From assembly GCF_001278075.1 (NCBI RefSeq), contig NZ_CP011340.1:6879501-6943500 (forward strand): a stretch of DNA of 64,000 nt, given 5' to 3'. A model generated the notes under the pieces. That model searched no databases. It worked only from the letters and a program-made list of their open reading frames with translations, and had not been told where the DNA came from. The stretch comes from Streptomyces pristinaespiralis (GTDB lineage Bacteria > Actinomycetota > Actinomycetes > Streptomycetales > Streptomycetaceae). Made by a program: the position numbers and the translations under genes. This document shows positions 8,144 to 15,793 of this stretch, piece by piece. Numbering within the stretch: position 1 is the first letter of the stretch; every line of letters begins with the position of its first letter.

Positions 8144-8878
8144 GTGCGCGTCGTCTCCCTGGTGCCCTCGCTGACCGAGGCGGTCGCGGCCACGGCGCCC
8201 GGGCTCCTCGTGGGAGTCACCGACTGGTGCACCCACCCGCCCGGCCTCGACGCGGCCCGCGTCGGCGGCACGAAGAACCCGGATGTGCCGGCCGTACTGC
8301 GGCTGCGGCCCGACCTCGTGATCGCCAACGAGGAGGAGAACCGGGAACCCGACCTGGCCGCCCTGCGCGCGGCGGGCGTCGAGGTGCTGGTGACCGAGGT
8401 ACGCACCCTCGACCAGGCCTTCTCCGAGCTCGAACGGGTCCTGGTCGCCGGCTGCTCCCTCGCCCCTCCACGCTGGCTGGACGAGGCGCGCCGGGCATGG
8501 GCGGCGGTGGAGCCGCTGCCTGAACTGCGCGCCGTGGTGCCTGTGTGGCGCCGTCCGTGGATGGTGCTCGGCCGTGACACCTTCGCCGGGGACCTGCTCG
8601 CCAGGCTCGGCGTCGTCAACGTGTACGCGGGGCACGCGGAGCGCTACCCGCGCATCCCGCTCCAGGAGCTGACGGCAAGCGGCGCCCAGGCCGTCGTACT
8701 CCCCGACGAGCCGTACCGCTTCACCGCCGACGACGGTCCGGAGGCCTTCCCCGGCCTGCCCGCCGCGCTCGTCGACGGGCGGTACCTGACCTGGTACGGG
8801 CCCTCCCTCACCCGCGCGCCCGCCGAGCTCAGCGCGGCGCTCGCAGCAGCTCACCGCGCAGCAGGCCGCGCAGGGTGA
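8144..8878 (+). CDS. BtuF-like helical-backbone metal/cobalamin-binding protein
   Basis: A 244-residue protein of the periplasmic-binding-protein class III fold used for vitamin B12, heme or siderophores. It opens with VSLVPSLTEAV, followed by GVTDWCTHPP, RLRPDLVIANEEENR and a C-terminal Rossmann-like half (LVDGRYLTWYGPSL). There is no signal peptide or lipobox, so as read here it is cytoplasmic; that fits a group of B12-binding homologues without export signals but leaves its partner unclear. No permease or ATPase gene is adjacent. GTG 8144 lies 10 bases after the XRE-cupin stop. The 3' end overlaps the convergent transporter gene by 50 bases. Confidence 0.85.
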   Translation: MRVVSLVPSLTEAVAATAPGLLVGVTDWCTHPPGLDAARVGGTKNPDVPAVLRLRPDLVIANEEENREPDLAALRAAGVEVLVTEVRTLDQAFSELERVLVAGCSLAPPRWLDEARRAWAAVEPLPELRAVVPVWRRPWMVLGRDTFAGDLLARLGVVNVYAGHAERYPRIPLQELTASGAQAVVLPDEPYRFTADDGPEAFPGLPAALVDGRYLTWYGPSLTRAPAELSAALAAAHRAAGRAG

Positions 8879-9959
8879 GCGTGCCGGTGACCGCCCAGGC
8901 CACCACCAGGAGCCCGTAGAGCGCCGTCGCGAGCCACTGGTACGCCACGAGGCCCGTGCGGTCCGCGAGGCTGTGCGCGCCGGTCACACACGTGCCCACC
9001 GGGAAGGTGAACGCCCACCAGGCGGGCGTGAAGGGCATACGGCGCCGGGCCGCCCGCGCCACCATCGCCGCCGCGAGCGCCAGCCACAGCAGGGCGAAGC
9101 CCATGACGGGCACGCCGTACACGACGGCGAACACGCCCATGCCGGCCGCGTACGGTGCGTCGAGCACCCCGGGCGCGGCCCCGGCCAGCTTGTTCACCGC
9201 GGTGGTCGACTGGCCGAGCGGGCCGAGCACCAGGAACAGCGCCGGGGTCGCCGCGAGCGGCAGCGGGCCGTGATGCACGAGCCGGGCGAAGACCATCGGC
9301 AGGATCAGCAGCGTCGCCAGCAGACTCAGCCCGAACATCGCGTAGCAGGCGAGCAGCGCCGCCTCACGCCACTGGCCGGGCGGCAGGTACGGCACCAGAA
9401 GCGGACCCGACGCCGCGGACACCATCGGCGCGACGACAGGCAGCAGCCACACCGGGGAGGCGCTGCCCGCCTCGACCTTGTGCCGCACCACCATCAGATA
9501 CGGCACCACGACGGCGGCCACGAGCCCTATGAGCGTCCCCGCCCCGAACAGCACGAAGGCGGCGGCCACCGCGGGTCCCTCGCCCACCACGTCCCCGCCG
9601 ACCGTGAGCGTGCCCGTGCCGACGGCGAGCAGAGCCATCGACAGACAGCCGTAGAAGGGGGCGACGGCGGGATCCAGGAGGTGGGCGCGCGCCTGGTCGC
9701 GATGGCGGGCCCAGTGCCCTGTCCGGGCCGCCACGACCGTGGCGAGCAGCACCACCGACAGCGCCCACACGCCGGTGAGCACAGTCGGCAGACCCGGTAC
9801 GTCCAAGGGCAGCGCGGACCCGGCGCTCGCGACGACGGCCGTTCCCATGACGGTCGCGTACCAGTTGGGACCGAGATGCCGCAGGGCCGGCGGGCGGGGC
9901 GCGACGGCGATCTTGACCGGGGCCGGCGGGCGGGGGAGCGACTGTGCGGCGGTGACCAT
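8829..9959 (-). CDS. TDT-family transporter (TehA/SLAC1/C4-dicarboxylate carrier fold)
   Basis: A protein of about 376 residues with ten hydrophobic segments, matching the tellurite-resistance/dicarboxylate transporter family. Typical traits are GPNWYATVMGTAVV near the N-terminus, repeated short helical hairpins, and the late block WWAFTFPVGTC. Family members export or import small anions such as dicarboxylates, sulfite or chloride; the substrate cannot be read from the sequence. ATG 9959 was preferred over an upstream GTG at 9968 because GAAGG lies 8 bases before it. It is divergent to a LysR regulator across a 21-base palindrome, so LysR control is likely. The 3' end overlaps the BtuF-like gene. 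Confidence 0.9.
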   Translation of the reverse strand: MVTAAQSLPRPPAPVKIAVAPRPPALRHLGPNWYATVMGTAVVASAGSALPLDVPGLPTVLTGVWALSVVLLATVVAARTGHWARHRDQARAHLLDPAVAPFYGCLSMALLAVGTGTLTVGGDVVGEGPAVAAAFVLFGAGTLIGLVAAVVVPYLMVVRHKVEAGSASPVWLLPVVAPMVSAASGPLLVPYLPPGQWREAALLACYAMFGLSLLATLLILPMVFARLVHHGPLPLAATPALFLVLGPLGQSTTAVNKLAGAAPGVLDAPYAAGMGVFAVVYGVPVMGFALLWLALAAAMVARAARRRMPFTPAWWAFTFPVGTCVTGAHSLADRTGLVAYQWLATALYGLLVVAWAVTGTLTLRGLLRGELLRAPR

Positions 9960-10014
9960 GACCGCCACCTTCGCCGACGTCCTCCGCCCCCACCAGGGAC
10001 CTTCTCCCTATCGC

Positions 10015-10035
10015 CTCATAAGCTGGTCTTATGAG
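10015..10035. promoter_or_regulatory. Perfect palindrome covering the LysR start codon
   Basis: CTCATAAG (10015-10022), a 5-base centre, and CTTATGAG (10028-10035) form a perfect inverted repeat that fits a LysR T-N11-A box. The right arm contains the LysR ATG at 10031, so binding here would block the regulator's own expression while leaving the divergent transporter promoter nearby. Confidence 0.65.
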
Positions 10036-10951
10036 CGAAGAGCAACGTGTGCCGCTGTCGCACCGGGTGCCCGACCTGGGGGCGCTGGAACTACTGCTCG
10101 CCGTCGCCCGCCACGGCAGCCTCGGGCGCGCGGCCCGTGAAGTCGGCATCACCCAGCCCGCGGCGAGCAGCCGCATCCGCTCCATGGAACGCCAGCTGGG
10201 CGTCGCCCTCGTCGACCGCTCCCCGCGTGGCTCCCGGCTGACAGAGGCGGGAGCGCTCGTCACCGACTGGGCCCGGCGCATCGTGGAGGCCGCGGAGGCG
10301 TTCGACGCCGGCGCGCAGGCGCTGCGGGGCCGCCGGGACTCACGGCTGCGGGTCGCGGCGAGCATGACGATCGCCGAGTACCTGCTGCCCGGCTGGCTCA
10401 TCGCGCTGCGCGCTCAGCGCCCCGACACGGCGGTCTCGCTGATCGCGGGCAACTCGTCGGCCGTCGCGGAACGGCTGCTCTCCGGCGAGGCCGACCTCGG
10501 CTTCGTGGAGGGCCTCGCCGTGCCCGAAGGCCTCGACGGCACGGTCATCGGCCACGACCGGCTGTTCGTGGTCGTGGCCCCGGGCCACGCGTGGGCCCGC
10601 CGGCGCAGGGCCCCGCTGACCCCGGAGGAACTGGCCAGGACACGGCTCGTCCTGCGTGAACGGGGCTCCGGCACACGGCAGGTGCTCGACTCCGCGCTCT
10701 CCCGCCACGGCGGGCTCTCCGCGCCGCTGATGGAGCTGGCCTCCACCACGGCGGTGAAGGCGGCGGCCGTCAGCGGGGCGGGGCCGGCGGTCCTCAGCGA
10801 GCTGGCGGTGACGGAGGAACTCTCCTCGCGCCGCCTGACGCGGGTGCCGGTGGAGGGGGTGGCGCTGGAACGCGACCTGCGTGCGGTCTGGCCGCATGCG
10901 CAGCGGCCGGTGGGGCCGGCGCGGGAGCTGTTGGGGTTGACGCGGGGGTAG
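10031..10951 (+). CDS. LysR-family transcriptional regulator
   Basis: A 306-residue LTTR. The winged HTH lies at about residues 15-75 (ALELLLAVARHGSLGRAARE, ITQPAASSRIRSMERQLG). The effector-binding domain (about 95-300) contains LLPGWLIALR, a form common in CysB/YeiE-like regulators that respond to oxyanions. There is no good ribosome-binding site before ATG 10031, and the start lies inside a palindrome, so the message may have a very short leader. It most likely controls the divergent TDT transporter and itself. Confidence 0.9.
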   Translation: MSEEQRVPLSHRVPDLGALELLLAVARHGSLGRAAREVGITQPAASSRIRSMERQLGVALVDRSPRGSRLTEAGALVTDWARRIVEAAEAFDAGAQALRGRRDSRLRVAASMTIAEYLLPGWLIALRAQRPDTAVSLIAGNSSAVAERLLSGEADLGFVEGLAVPEGLDGTVIGHDRLFVVVAPGHAWARRRRAPLTPEELARTRLVLRERGSGTRQVLDSALSRHGGLSAPLMELASTTAVKAAAVSGAGPAVLSELAVTEELSSRRLTRVPVEGVALERDLRAVWPHAQRPVGPARELLGLTRG

Positions 10952-10964
10952 GTGCGGGGGTGGC

Positions 10965-11200
10965 GCTTTCCCCCACCCCGCCCCTTCCCGGAACCGGGGC
11001 AGGCCCCGGGCCCCGTACCGCGCTTCGCGCGGTGCCCTCGATCTCCCCCCACGGCTTGGCGGCCGCGGGAGGTGCCCCCGGGCGGGCTGGACTTCGCTCC
11101 GCGAAATCAGCCCCGCCGGCGATTGCGGCGCGGGGTCCGGGCGGGAGCCTTCGGCTAGGGGAAGGGGCGGGGCAGGGGAGAACGTCCGCGCGGCCGCACC
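10965..11200. repeat. Dispersed GC-rich palindromic intergenic element, copy 1
   Basis: The 258-base spacer between two convergent genes is filled by nested inverted repeats. Outer arms GCCCCTTCCC and GGGAAGGGGC enclose a hairpin ACCGCGCTTCGCGCGGT and a core TTCGCTCCGCGAAATCAG next to CCCCGCCGGCG. The same core motifs recur at 32455-32690. It probably also acts as a transcription terminator. Confidence 0.7.
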
Positions 11201-11209
11201 CGCGCCGTC

Positions 11210-11929
11210 CTACCCCCGCGCCGCCCCCACCAGCGCCGACATCACCCGCGTGTCCGTCCCCATCTCCGGATGCCACTGCACCCCCAGCACCCATCCACCG
11301 CCCCCCGCCGGCTCGATCGCCTCCACCGTGCCGTCGTCCTCCGCGTACGCGCTCGGTACGAGGCCCTCGCCGAGGCGGTCCACCGACTGGTGGTGGTAGG
11401 TCGGGACGGACGTCGCCTCGGGAGCGATCGAGCCGTACAGCGTTCCGGGCACCGGCTTCACGGGGTGCTGCCCGAAGACCCCGACCGACGCCACGTGCCC
11501 GTCCAGGTGCTGGATGAGCGTCCCGCCGAGAGCGACGTTCAGCAGCTGCATGCCGCGGCAGATGCCCAGCAGCGGTGTGCCGGACGCCAACGCCGCGCGG
11601 ATCAGCGCCAGTTCCCAGGCGTCCCGTTCGGGCGCGGCGGGGCCGGTGCGGGGCTCGCGCCGCGCTCCGTAGTGCTCGGGGGCGACGTCGGCCCCGCCGG
11701 CGATGACCAGTCCGTCGAGGCGGGCCAACGCGTCGCCGGCGAGTGCCGGCTCGTCGGGCGGGAGCATCACGGCGATGCCGCCCGCCCTCTGCACGAGACG
11801 CGGATAGCCGGCGGGCAGCAGCGCGGCGGGCAGCTCCCACACGCCCCACCGTGCGGACGCCTCCCAGTAGGTGCTGATGCCGATCAGCGGCTTGGACTGC
11901 CGGTCGGGCAGCGGCTCGGACACATGCAT
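11210..11929 (-). CDS. Class I glutamine amidotransferase-like gamma-glutamyl hydrolase (PuuD-type)
   Basis: A 239-residue peptidase C26 enzyme, expected to hydrolyse gamma-glutamyl amides made by the ligase of this cluster. The nucleophile elbow is GICRGMQLLN and the catalytic His/Glu are in GVQWHPE. Other family blocks are IGISTYWE at the N-terminus and YHHQSVDRL. In the Puu pathway of E. coli PuuD releases GABA from gamma-glutamyl-GABA. ATG 11929 was chosen because GGAAG lies about 10 bases upstream and the protein then starts like its relatives. It begins only 7 bases after the permease stop, so the two are cotranscribed. Confidence 0.9.
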   Translation of the reverse strand: MHVSEPLPDRQSKPLIGISTYWEASARWGVWELPAALLPAGYPRLVQRAGGIAVMLPPDEPALAGDALARLDGLVIAGGADVAPEHYGARREPRTGPAAPERDAWELALIRAALASGTPLLGICRGMQLLNVALGGTLIQHLDGHVASVGVFGQHPVKPVPGTLYGSIAPEATSVPTYHHQSVDRLGEGLVPSAYAEDDGTVEAIEPAGGGGWVLGVQWHPEMGTDTRVMSALVGAARG

Positions 11930-11936
11930 CAGATTG

Positions 11937-13403
11937 TCACTTCCGTTCCAGTTCCGCCTCCGCGGCCGCAAGTGCCGCGAACTCCTCCTCCGGAGCCTGT
12001 GCCACCAGATGGTGGCGGCTGTAGAAGGCGAAGTAGGCGAGCGCCACGGCGTACACACCGAGTGCCATGAACGCGGCGTCCTTGTCCACCAGGAACGTCG
12101 CGACGAGCGCGGACAGCGCGAGCACGAAGGCGACGGACGAGGTGGCGACTCCGCCCGGTGTCCGGTAGGGGCGCGGCAGTTCCGGTTCGCGGCGGCGCAG
12201 CACGATGTGCGAGAGGGCCATCAGCGCGTAGCTGATCGTCGCGCCGAAGACGGCGATGTTCAGCATCCGCGCCCCGTTGCCGGTGCCTGCCGCCAGTGCG
12301 AAGCCGATCGCGCCGGGGATCAGCAGCCCGAGGTAGGGGGACTTGCGGCGGCTGGTCAGGGACAGGAACCGGGGCAGATAGCCGGCCCGGGAGAGGGCGA
12401 AGAGCTGCCGGGAGCCCGCGTAGATCAGCGAGAAGAAGGAGGCCACCAGCCCGGCGAGGCCGGCGTAGTTGACGAAGCGGCTCAGCGCGGTCGAGTCGCC
12501 GTCGCCCTGGAGGGCGACCACCAGCGGGTTGCCGGCCTCCTGGATGGCGGCGGAACCGCGGGCGCCGCTCGCCGCGAAGAAGGTCAGCAGTGCGAGCAGC
12601 ACCAGGATGCCCATGGAGATCGCCAGCGCCCTGGGCATGGAGCGCACCGGGTCCTTCGCCTCCTCGGCCGCCAGCGGCACGCCCTCCACGCCGAGGAAGA
12701 ACCACATGCCGAAGGGGAAGGCGGCCCAGATGCCCAGCAGGCCGAACGGCAGCCAGGAGCTCGCGCCGAACGCCTCCGTGTCGACAGGGATGTCGTCGAG
12801 CCCGCCGGCGCTGAACTCGGTGAACGCTCCCACCGCGAAGATCAGCAGCGCCGCGACGGCGATGGCGGTCACGACGAGGCTGAAGCGCAGGGCCTCACCG
12901 ACGCCCCAGAGGTGGATGCCGATGAAGATCGCGAAGCAGGCCAGATAGACGGGCCAGCCGGATTCCAGGCCGAACAGGCCCAGCGATTCGACGTAGTCGC
13001 CGATGAAGATGGAGATCGCGGCGGGGGCGAGGATGTACTCGATGAGGATGGCGGTGCCGGTGAGGAAGCCGCCCCAGGTCCCGAGCGCGCGCCGGGCGAA
13101 GCCGTAACCGCCGCCCGCGGTGGGCAGGATCGCGGACAGTTCGGCGAGCGCGAAGACGAGACAGGCGTACATCGCGCCCATCAGGAGGGTGGCGACGGCG
13201 AGGCCGCCGAAGCCGCCCTTCGAGAGTCCGATGTTCCAGCCGGAGAAGTCGCCGGAGACGACATACGCGACGCCGAGTCCGGTCAGCAGCAGCCATCCGG
13301 CGCTGCCTCTGCGCAGGGTGCGCCGGTTCAGATAGGCATCCGACTCCGGGTCGGATCCGGGTGGGGCGGCGGACGGGGGGCGCGATGTGGTGCCTTCAGC
13401 CAT
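11937..13403 (-). CDS. APC-superfamily amine/ethanolamine permease
   Basis: A 488-residue transporter with about twelve membrane helices. Residues 35-60 carry GWLLLTGLGVAYVVSGDFSG, and the motif LPTAGGGYGFARRALG near residue 95 is the conserved APC loop between helices 2 and 3. The sequence resembles the ethanolamine permease branch (TIGR00908-like) more than amino acid permeases, which fits the neighbouring gamma-glutamylation genes. ATG 13403 follows AGGAG at 6-base spacing. A palindrome at 13423-13446, matching a motif before the ligase gene, lies directly upstream and suggests control by the FadR-like regulator. Confidence 0.88.
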   Translation of the reverse strand: MAEGTTSRPPSAAPPGSDPESDAYLNRRTLRRGSAGWLLLTGLGVAYVVSGDFSGWNIGLSKGGFGGLAVATLLMGAMYACLVFALAELSAILPTAGGGYGFARRALGTWGGFLTGTAILIEYILAPAAISIFIGDYVESLGLFGLESGWPVYLACFAIFIGIHLWGVGEALRFSLVVTAIAVAALLIFAVGAFTEFSAGGLDDIPVDTEAFGASSWLPFGLLGIWAAFPFGMWFFLGVEGVPLAAEEAKDPVRSMPRALAISMGILVLLALLTFFAASGARGSAAIQEAGNPLVVALQGDGDSTALSRFVNYAGLAGLVASFFSLIYAGSRQLFALSRAGYLPRFLSLTSRRKSPYLGLLIPGAIGFALAAGTGNGARMLNIAVFGATISYALMALSHIVLRRREPELPRPYRTPGGVATSSVAFVLALSALVATFLVDKDAAFMALGVYAVALAYFAFYSRHHLVAQAPEEEFAALAAAEAELERK

Positions 13404-13422
13404 GGTCGCTCCTGGCTCAGGT

Positions 13423-13446
13423 CAAAGGTTTGTGCCGACACCTTTG
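13423..13446. promoter_or_regulatory. Operator candidate upstream of the permease (GGT-N10-ACC)
   Basis: CAAAGGT (13423-13429) and ACCTTTG (13440-13446) form a perfect inverted repeat around 10 bases, ending 20 bases before the permease start. The GGT-N10-ACC core has the same spacing as the site at 14369-14384. It is the likely binding site of the GntR/FadR-type regulator encoded next door. Confidence 0.6.
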
Positions 13447-13601
13447 CGGCACTCCGGCGGCAGCGCAAGCCCTGTGCGTAAACCCGGCGTCACGGATCCG
13501 CCCGCCCGCTCTCCTTGAGCGCGGCGGCGCGCCGGATCGCGCCGGAGCGTCCGGCTCCCCGCCGCTTCGCGCCGCTCGGCCCGCCGCGCCCTCCCGGCCG
13601 C

Positions 13602-14342
13602 TCACGCCAGGAAGCCCCGCAGCAGCGCCGCCGTCCCCTCGCAGTGCTCGCGCATCACCTCGCGTGCCGCGTCCGGGTCGCCGTCGAGCACGGCCTCGAC
13701 CAGTGCCGTGTGCTGGTGCTGCGAGTGCTCCAGGTTCCGTACGAGCAGCGGTATGCAGTCGAGCAGGTCGTTCAGGGTGGCCCGGACCGCCGCGTACTGC
13801 GCGGTGAGGCTGGGCGAACCGGACAGCTCGGCCAGGGTCAGGTGGAGCAGCGTGTCCTGCCTGCGGTACTCGGTGAGCGGCGCGTCGTGCGTCGCCGTCA
13901 GGGCGCTGCGCAGCCGCTGAGCGCCGTCGTCGGTGAGGCCGTGGGCCGCGCACAGGCCCGCCGCCCCGACCTCCAGCACCTCGCGGAAGCGCAGGGTGTC
14001 CTCGACGTCCACGCCCGCGACCCGGCGGCGCAGTTCCTCCTCGCCGTGGCTGTCGGGACGGTGCAGCACGAACGTTCCGCCGTAACGGCCGCGGCGGCTC
14101 TCCACCAGTCCCTGGTCGGTGAGCACCTTCAGCACCTCGCGCAGGGTGACCCGGCTGATGCCCATGCGCTCCGCCAGTTCCCGCTCGGCCGGCAGTCGCT
14201 CCCCGCCCGGCACCAGGCCGAGGCGCAGGAGCTGAAGGATCTGCTCCAGCGCCTCCTCGAAGCCGTTGCCCGCCCGCACGGGGCGCAGCACCGGTGTCAG
14301 CCGGTCCGCCGGCGTGCCCGTGGCCCCACCTGTCTTCGCCAC
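13602..14342 (-). CDS. GntR-family regulator, FadR (FCD) subfamily
   Basis: A protein of about 246 residues. The winged HTH reads ALEQILQLLRLGLVPGG, LPAERELAERMGISRVTLRE; the all-helical FCD effector domain (about residues 90-230) carries RFREVLEVGAAGL and the metal/ligand-binding histidines DTLLHLTLAEL and HTALVEAVL. FCD regulators normally bind an organic acid or amine-derived ligand. GTG 14342 was preferred over TTG 14363 because GGAAGGGG lies upstream. It is divergent to the ligase gene and next to the permease gene, and sites with identical half-spacing flank both. It probably represses the whole amine-catabolic cluster. Confidence 0.9.
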   Translation of the reverse strand: MAKTGGATGTPADRLTPVLRPVRAGNGFEEALEQILQLLRLGLVPGGERLPAERELAERMGISRVTLREVLKVLTDQGLVESRRGRYGGTFVLHRPDSHGEEELRRRVAGVDVEDTLRFREVLEVGAAGLCAAHGLTDDGAQRLRSALTATHDAPLTEYRRQDTLLHLTLAELSGSPSLTAQYAAVRATLNDLLDCIPLLVRNLEHSQHQHTALVEAVLDGDPDAAREVMREHCEGTAALLRGFLA

Positions 14343-14368
14343 CTCGCCGTTTCCCCTTCCCAAGCAAT

Positions 14369-14384
14369 GGTCTTCAGTAATACC
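14369..14384. promoter_or_regulatory. Operator candidate between FadR-like regulator and ligase (GGT-N10-ACC)
   Basis: GGT at 14369-14371 and ACC at 14382-14384 enclose 10 bases. The same arrangement lies before the permease at 13427-13442. It sits in the divergent regulator/ligase spacer, where one bound repressor could control both directions. Confidence 0.45.
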
Positions 14385-14420
14385 TTATGGCTCCCGGCTG
14401 ACCCAAGGAGGCACCGTCCC

Positions 14421-15785
14421 GTGGCAGACCGCAAACCCCCGCTCGCCCTCGACGAGCTGCGTGAGCTCGTCGCGAGCGGCGAGATCGACACCGTCGTCCT
14501 CGCCTTCCCCGACATGCAGGGACGACTGCAGGGCAAGCGGTTCGCCGCCCCCTTCTTCCTCGAAGAGGTCGTCGAGCACGGCACCGAGGGCTGCAACTAC
14601 CTCCTCGCCGTCGACACCGACATGAACACGGTCGACGGATACGAGATGTCGTCCTGGGAACGCGGCTACGGCGACTTCGCCATGCACCCGGATCTCACCA
14701 CGCTGCGCAGGATCCCCTGGCACGAGGGCACCGCACTCGTCATCGCCGACCTGGCGTGGGGCGAGGAACGGCCCGTCGTCGCCGCCCCCCGGCAGATCCT
14801 CCGGGCCCAGCTGGAGCGCCTCGCCGAGCACGGACTCACCGCCCACGTCGGCACGGAGCTCGAGTTCATCGTCTTCAAGGACACCTACGAGCAGGCCTGG
14901 GACAGCGGCTACCACGGCCTCACACCGGCCAACCAGTACAACATCGACTACTCCGTCCTCGGCACCGGCCGCATCGAGCCCCTGCTGCGCCGCATCCGCA
15001 ACGAGATGACCGGCGCCGGCCTGACCGTCGAGTCCGCCAAGGGCGAGTGCAACCCGGGCCAGCACGAGATCGTGTTCAAGTACGACGAGGCCCTCGTCAC
15101 CTGCGACCAGCACGCCGTCTACAAGACCGGCGCGAAGGAGATCGCCGCCCAGGAAGGCGTCTCGCTCACCTTCATGGCGAAGTACAACGAGCGCGAGGGC
15201 AACTCCTGCCACATCCACCTGTCCCTGCGCGACGCCGACGGCCGGAGCGTCATGGCCGGGGACGGCCCCGACGGCATGTCGCCGCTCATGCGGCACTTCC
15301 TCGCCGGCCAGCTCGCCGCACTGCGCGACTTCTCCCTGCTGTACGCGCCGACCGTCAACTCCTACAAGCGTTTCCGCCCCGGCTCCTTCGCCCCGACCGC
15401 CGTCGCCTGGGGCCACGACAACCGCACCTGCGCCCTCCGCGTCGTCGGCCACGGCCCCTCGACGCGCTTCGAGAACAGGCTGCCCGGCGGTGACGTCAAC
15501 CCGTACCTCGCCGTCGCCGGCCTCGTCGCCGCCGGCCTGCACGGCATCGAGCAGCGGCTCGAACTCCCGGACCCCTGCACGGGCAACGCCTACTCCGGCG
15601 ACCACGAACACGTCCCCACCACCCTGCGCGAGGCCGCCGAGCTGTGGGAGAACAGTCCCATCGCCAAGGCCGCCTTCGGAGACGCGGTCGTCGCCCACTA
15701 CCGGAACATGGCGCGCGTCGAACTCGAGGCCTTCGACTCCGCGGTGACCGACTGGGAGCTCCGCCGCTCCTTCGAACGCATGTGA
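14421..15785 (+). CDS. glnA4: Glutamine-synthetase-like gamma-glutamyl-amine ligase (GlnA4-type, ethanolamine/polyamine)
   Basis: A 454-residue type I glutamine-synthetase fold enzyme that is not the ammonium-assimilating GlnA. Metal and ATP motifs are present: GTELEFIVF, ESAKGECNPGQHE, NSCHIHLSL, RFENRLPGGDVNPYLA. Such paralogues ligate glutamate to amines. In S. coelicolor the syntenic GlnA4 makes gamma-glutamylethanolamide; the identification here rests on synteny from memory and the surrounding genes, while the exact amine is inferred. GTG 14421 has an excellent AAGGAGG at 14405-14411. The aldehyde dehydrogenase gene starts 8 bases after its stop, then the SDR, giving a three-gene operon for ligation and oxidation of an amino-alcohol or diamine. 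Confidence 0.88.
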   Translation: MADRKPPLALDELRELVASGEIDTVVLAFPDMQGRLQGKRFAAPFFLEEVVEHGTEGCNYLLAVDTDMNTVDGYEMSSWERGYGDFAMHPDLTTLRRIPWHEGTALVIADLAWGEERPVVAAPRQILRAQLERLAEHGLTAHVGTELEFIVFKDTYEQAWDSGYHGLTPANQYNIDYSVLGTGRIEPLLRRIRNEMTGAGLTVESAKGECNPGQHEIVFKYDEALVTCDQHAVYKTGAKEIAAQEGVSLTFMAKYNEREGNSCHIHLSLRDADGRSVMAGDGPDGMSPLMRHFLAGQLAALRDFSLLYAPTVNSYKRFRPGSFAPTAVAWGHDNRTCALRVVGHGPSTRFENRLPGGDVNPYLAVAGLVAAGLHGIEQRLELPDPCTGNAYSGDHEHVPTTLREAAELWENSPIAKAAFGDAVVAHYRNMARVELEAFDSAVTDWELRRSFERM

Positions 15786-15793
15786 GGCACCCC

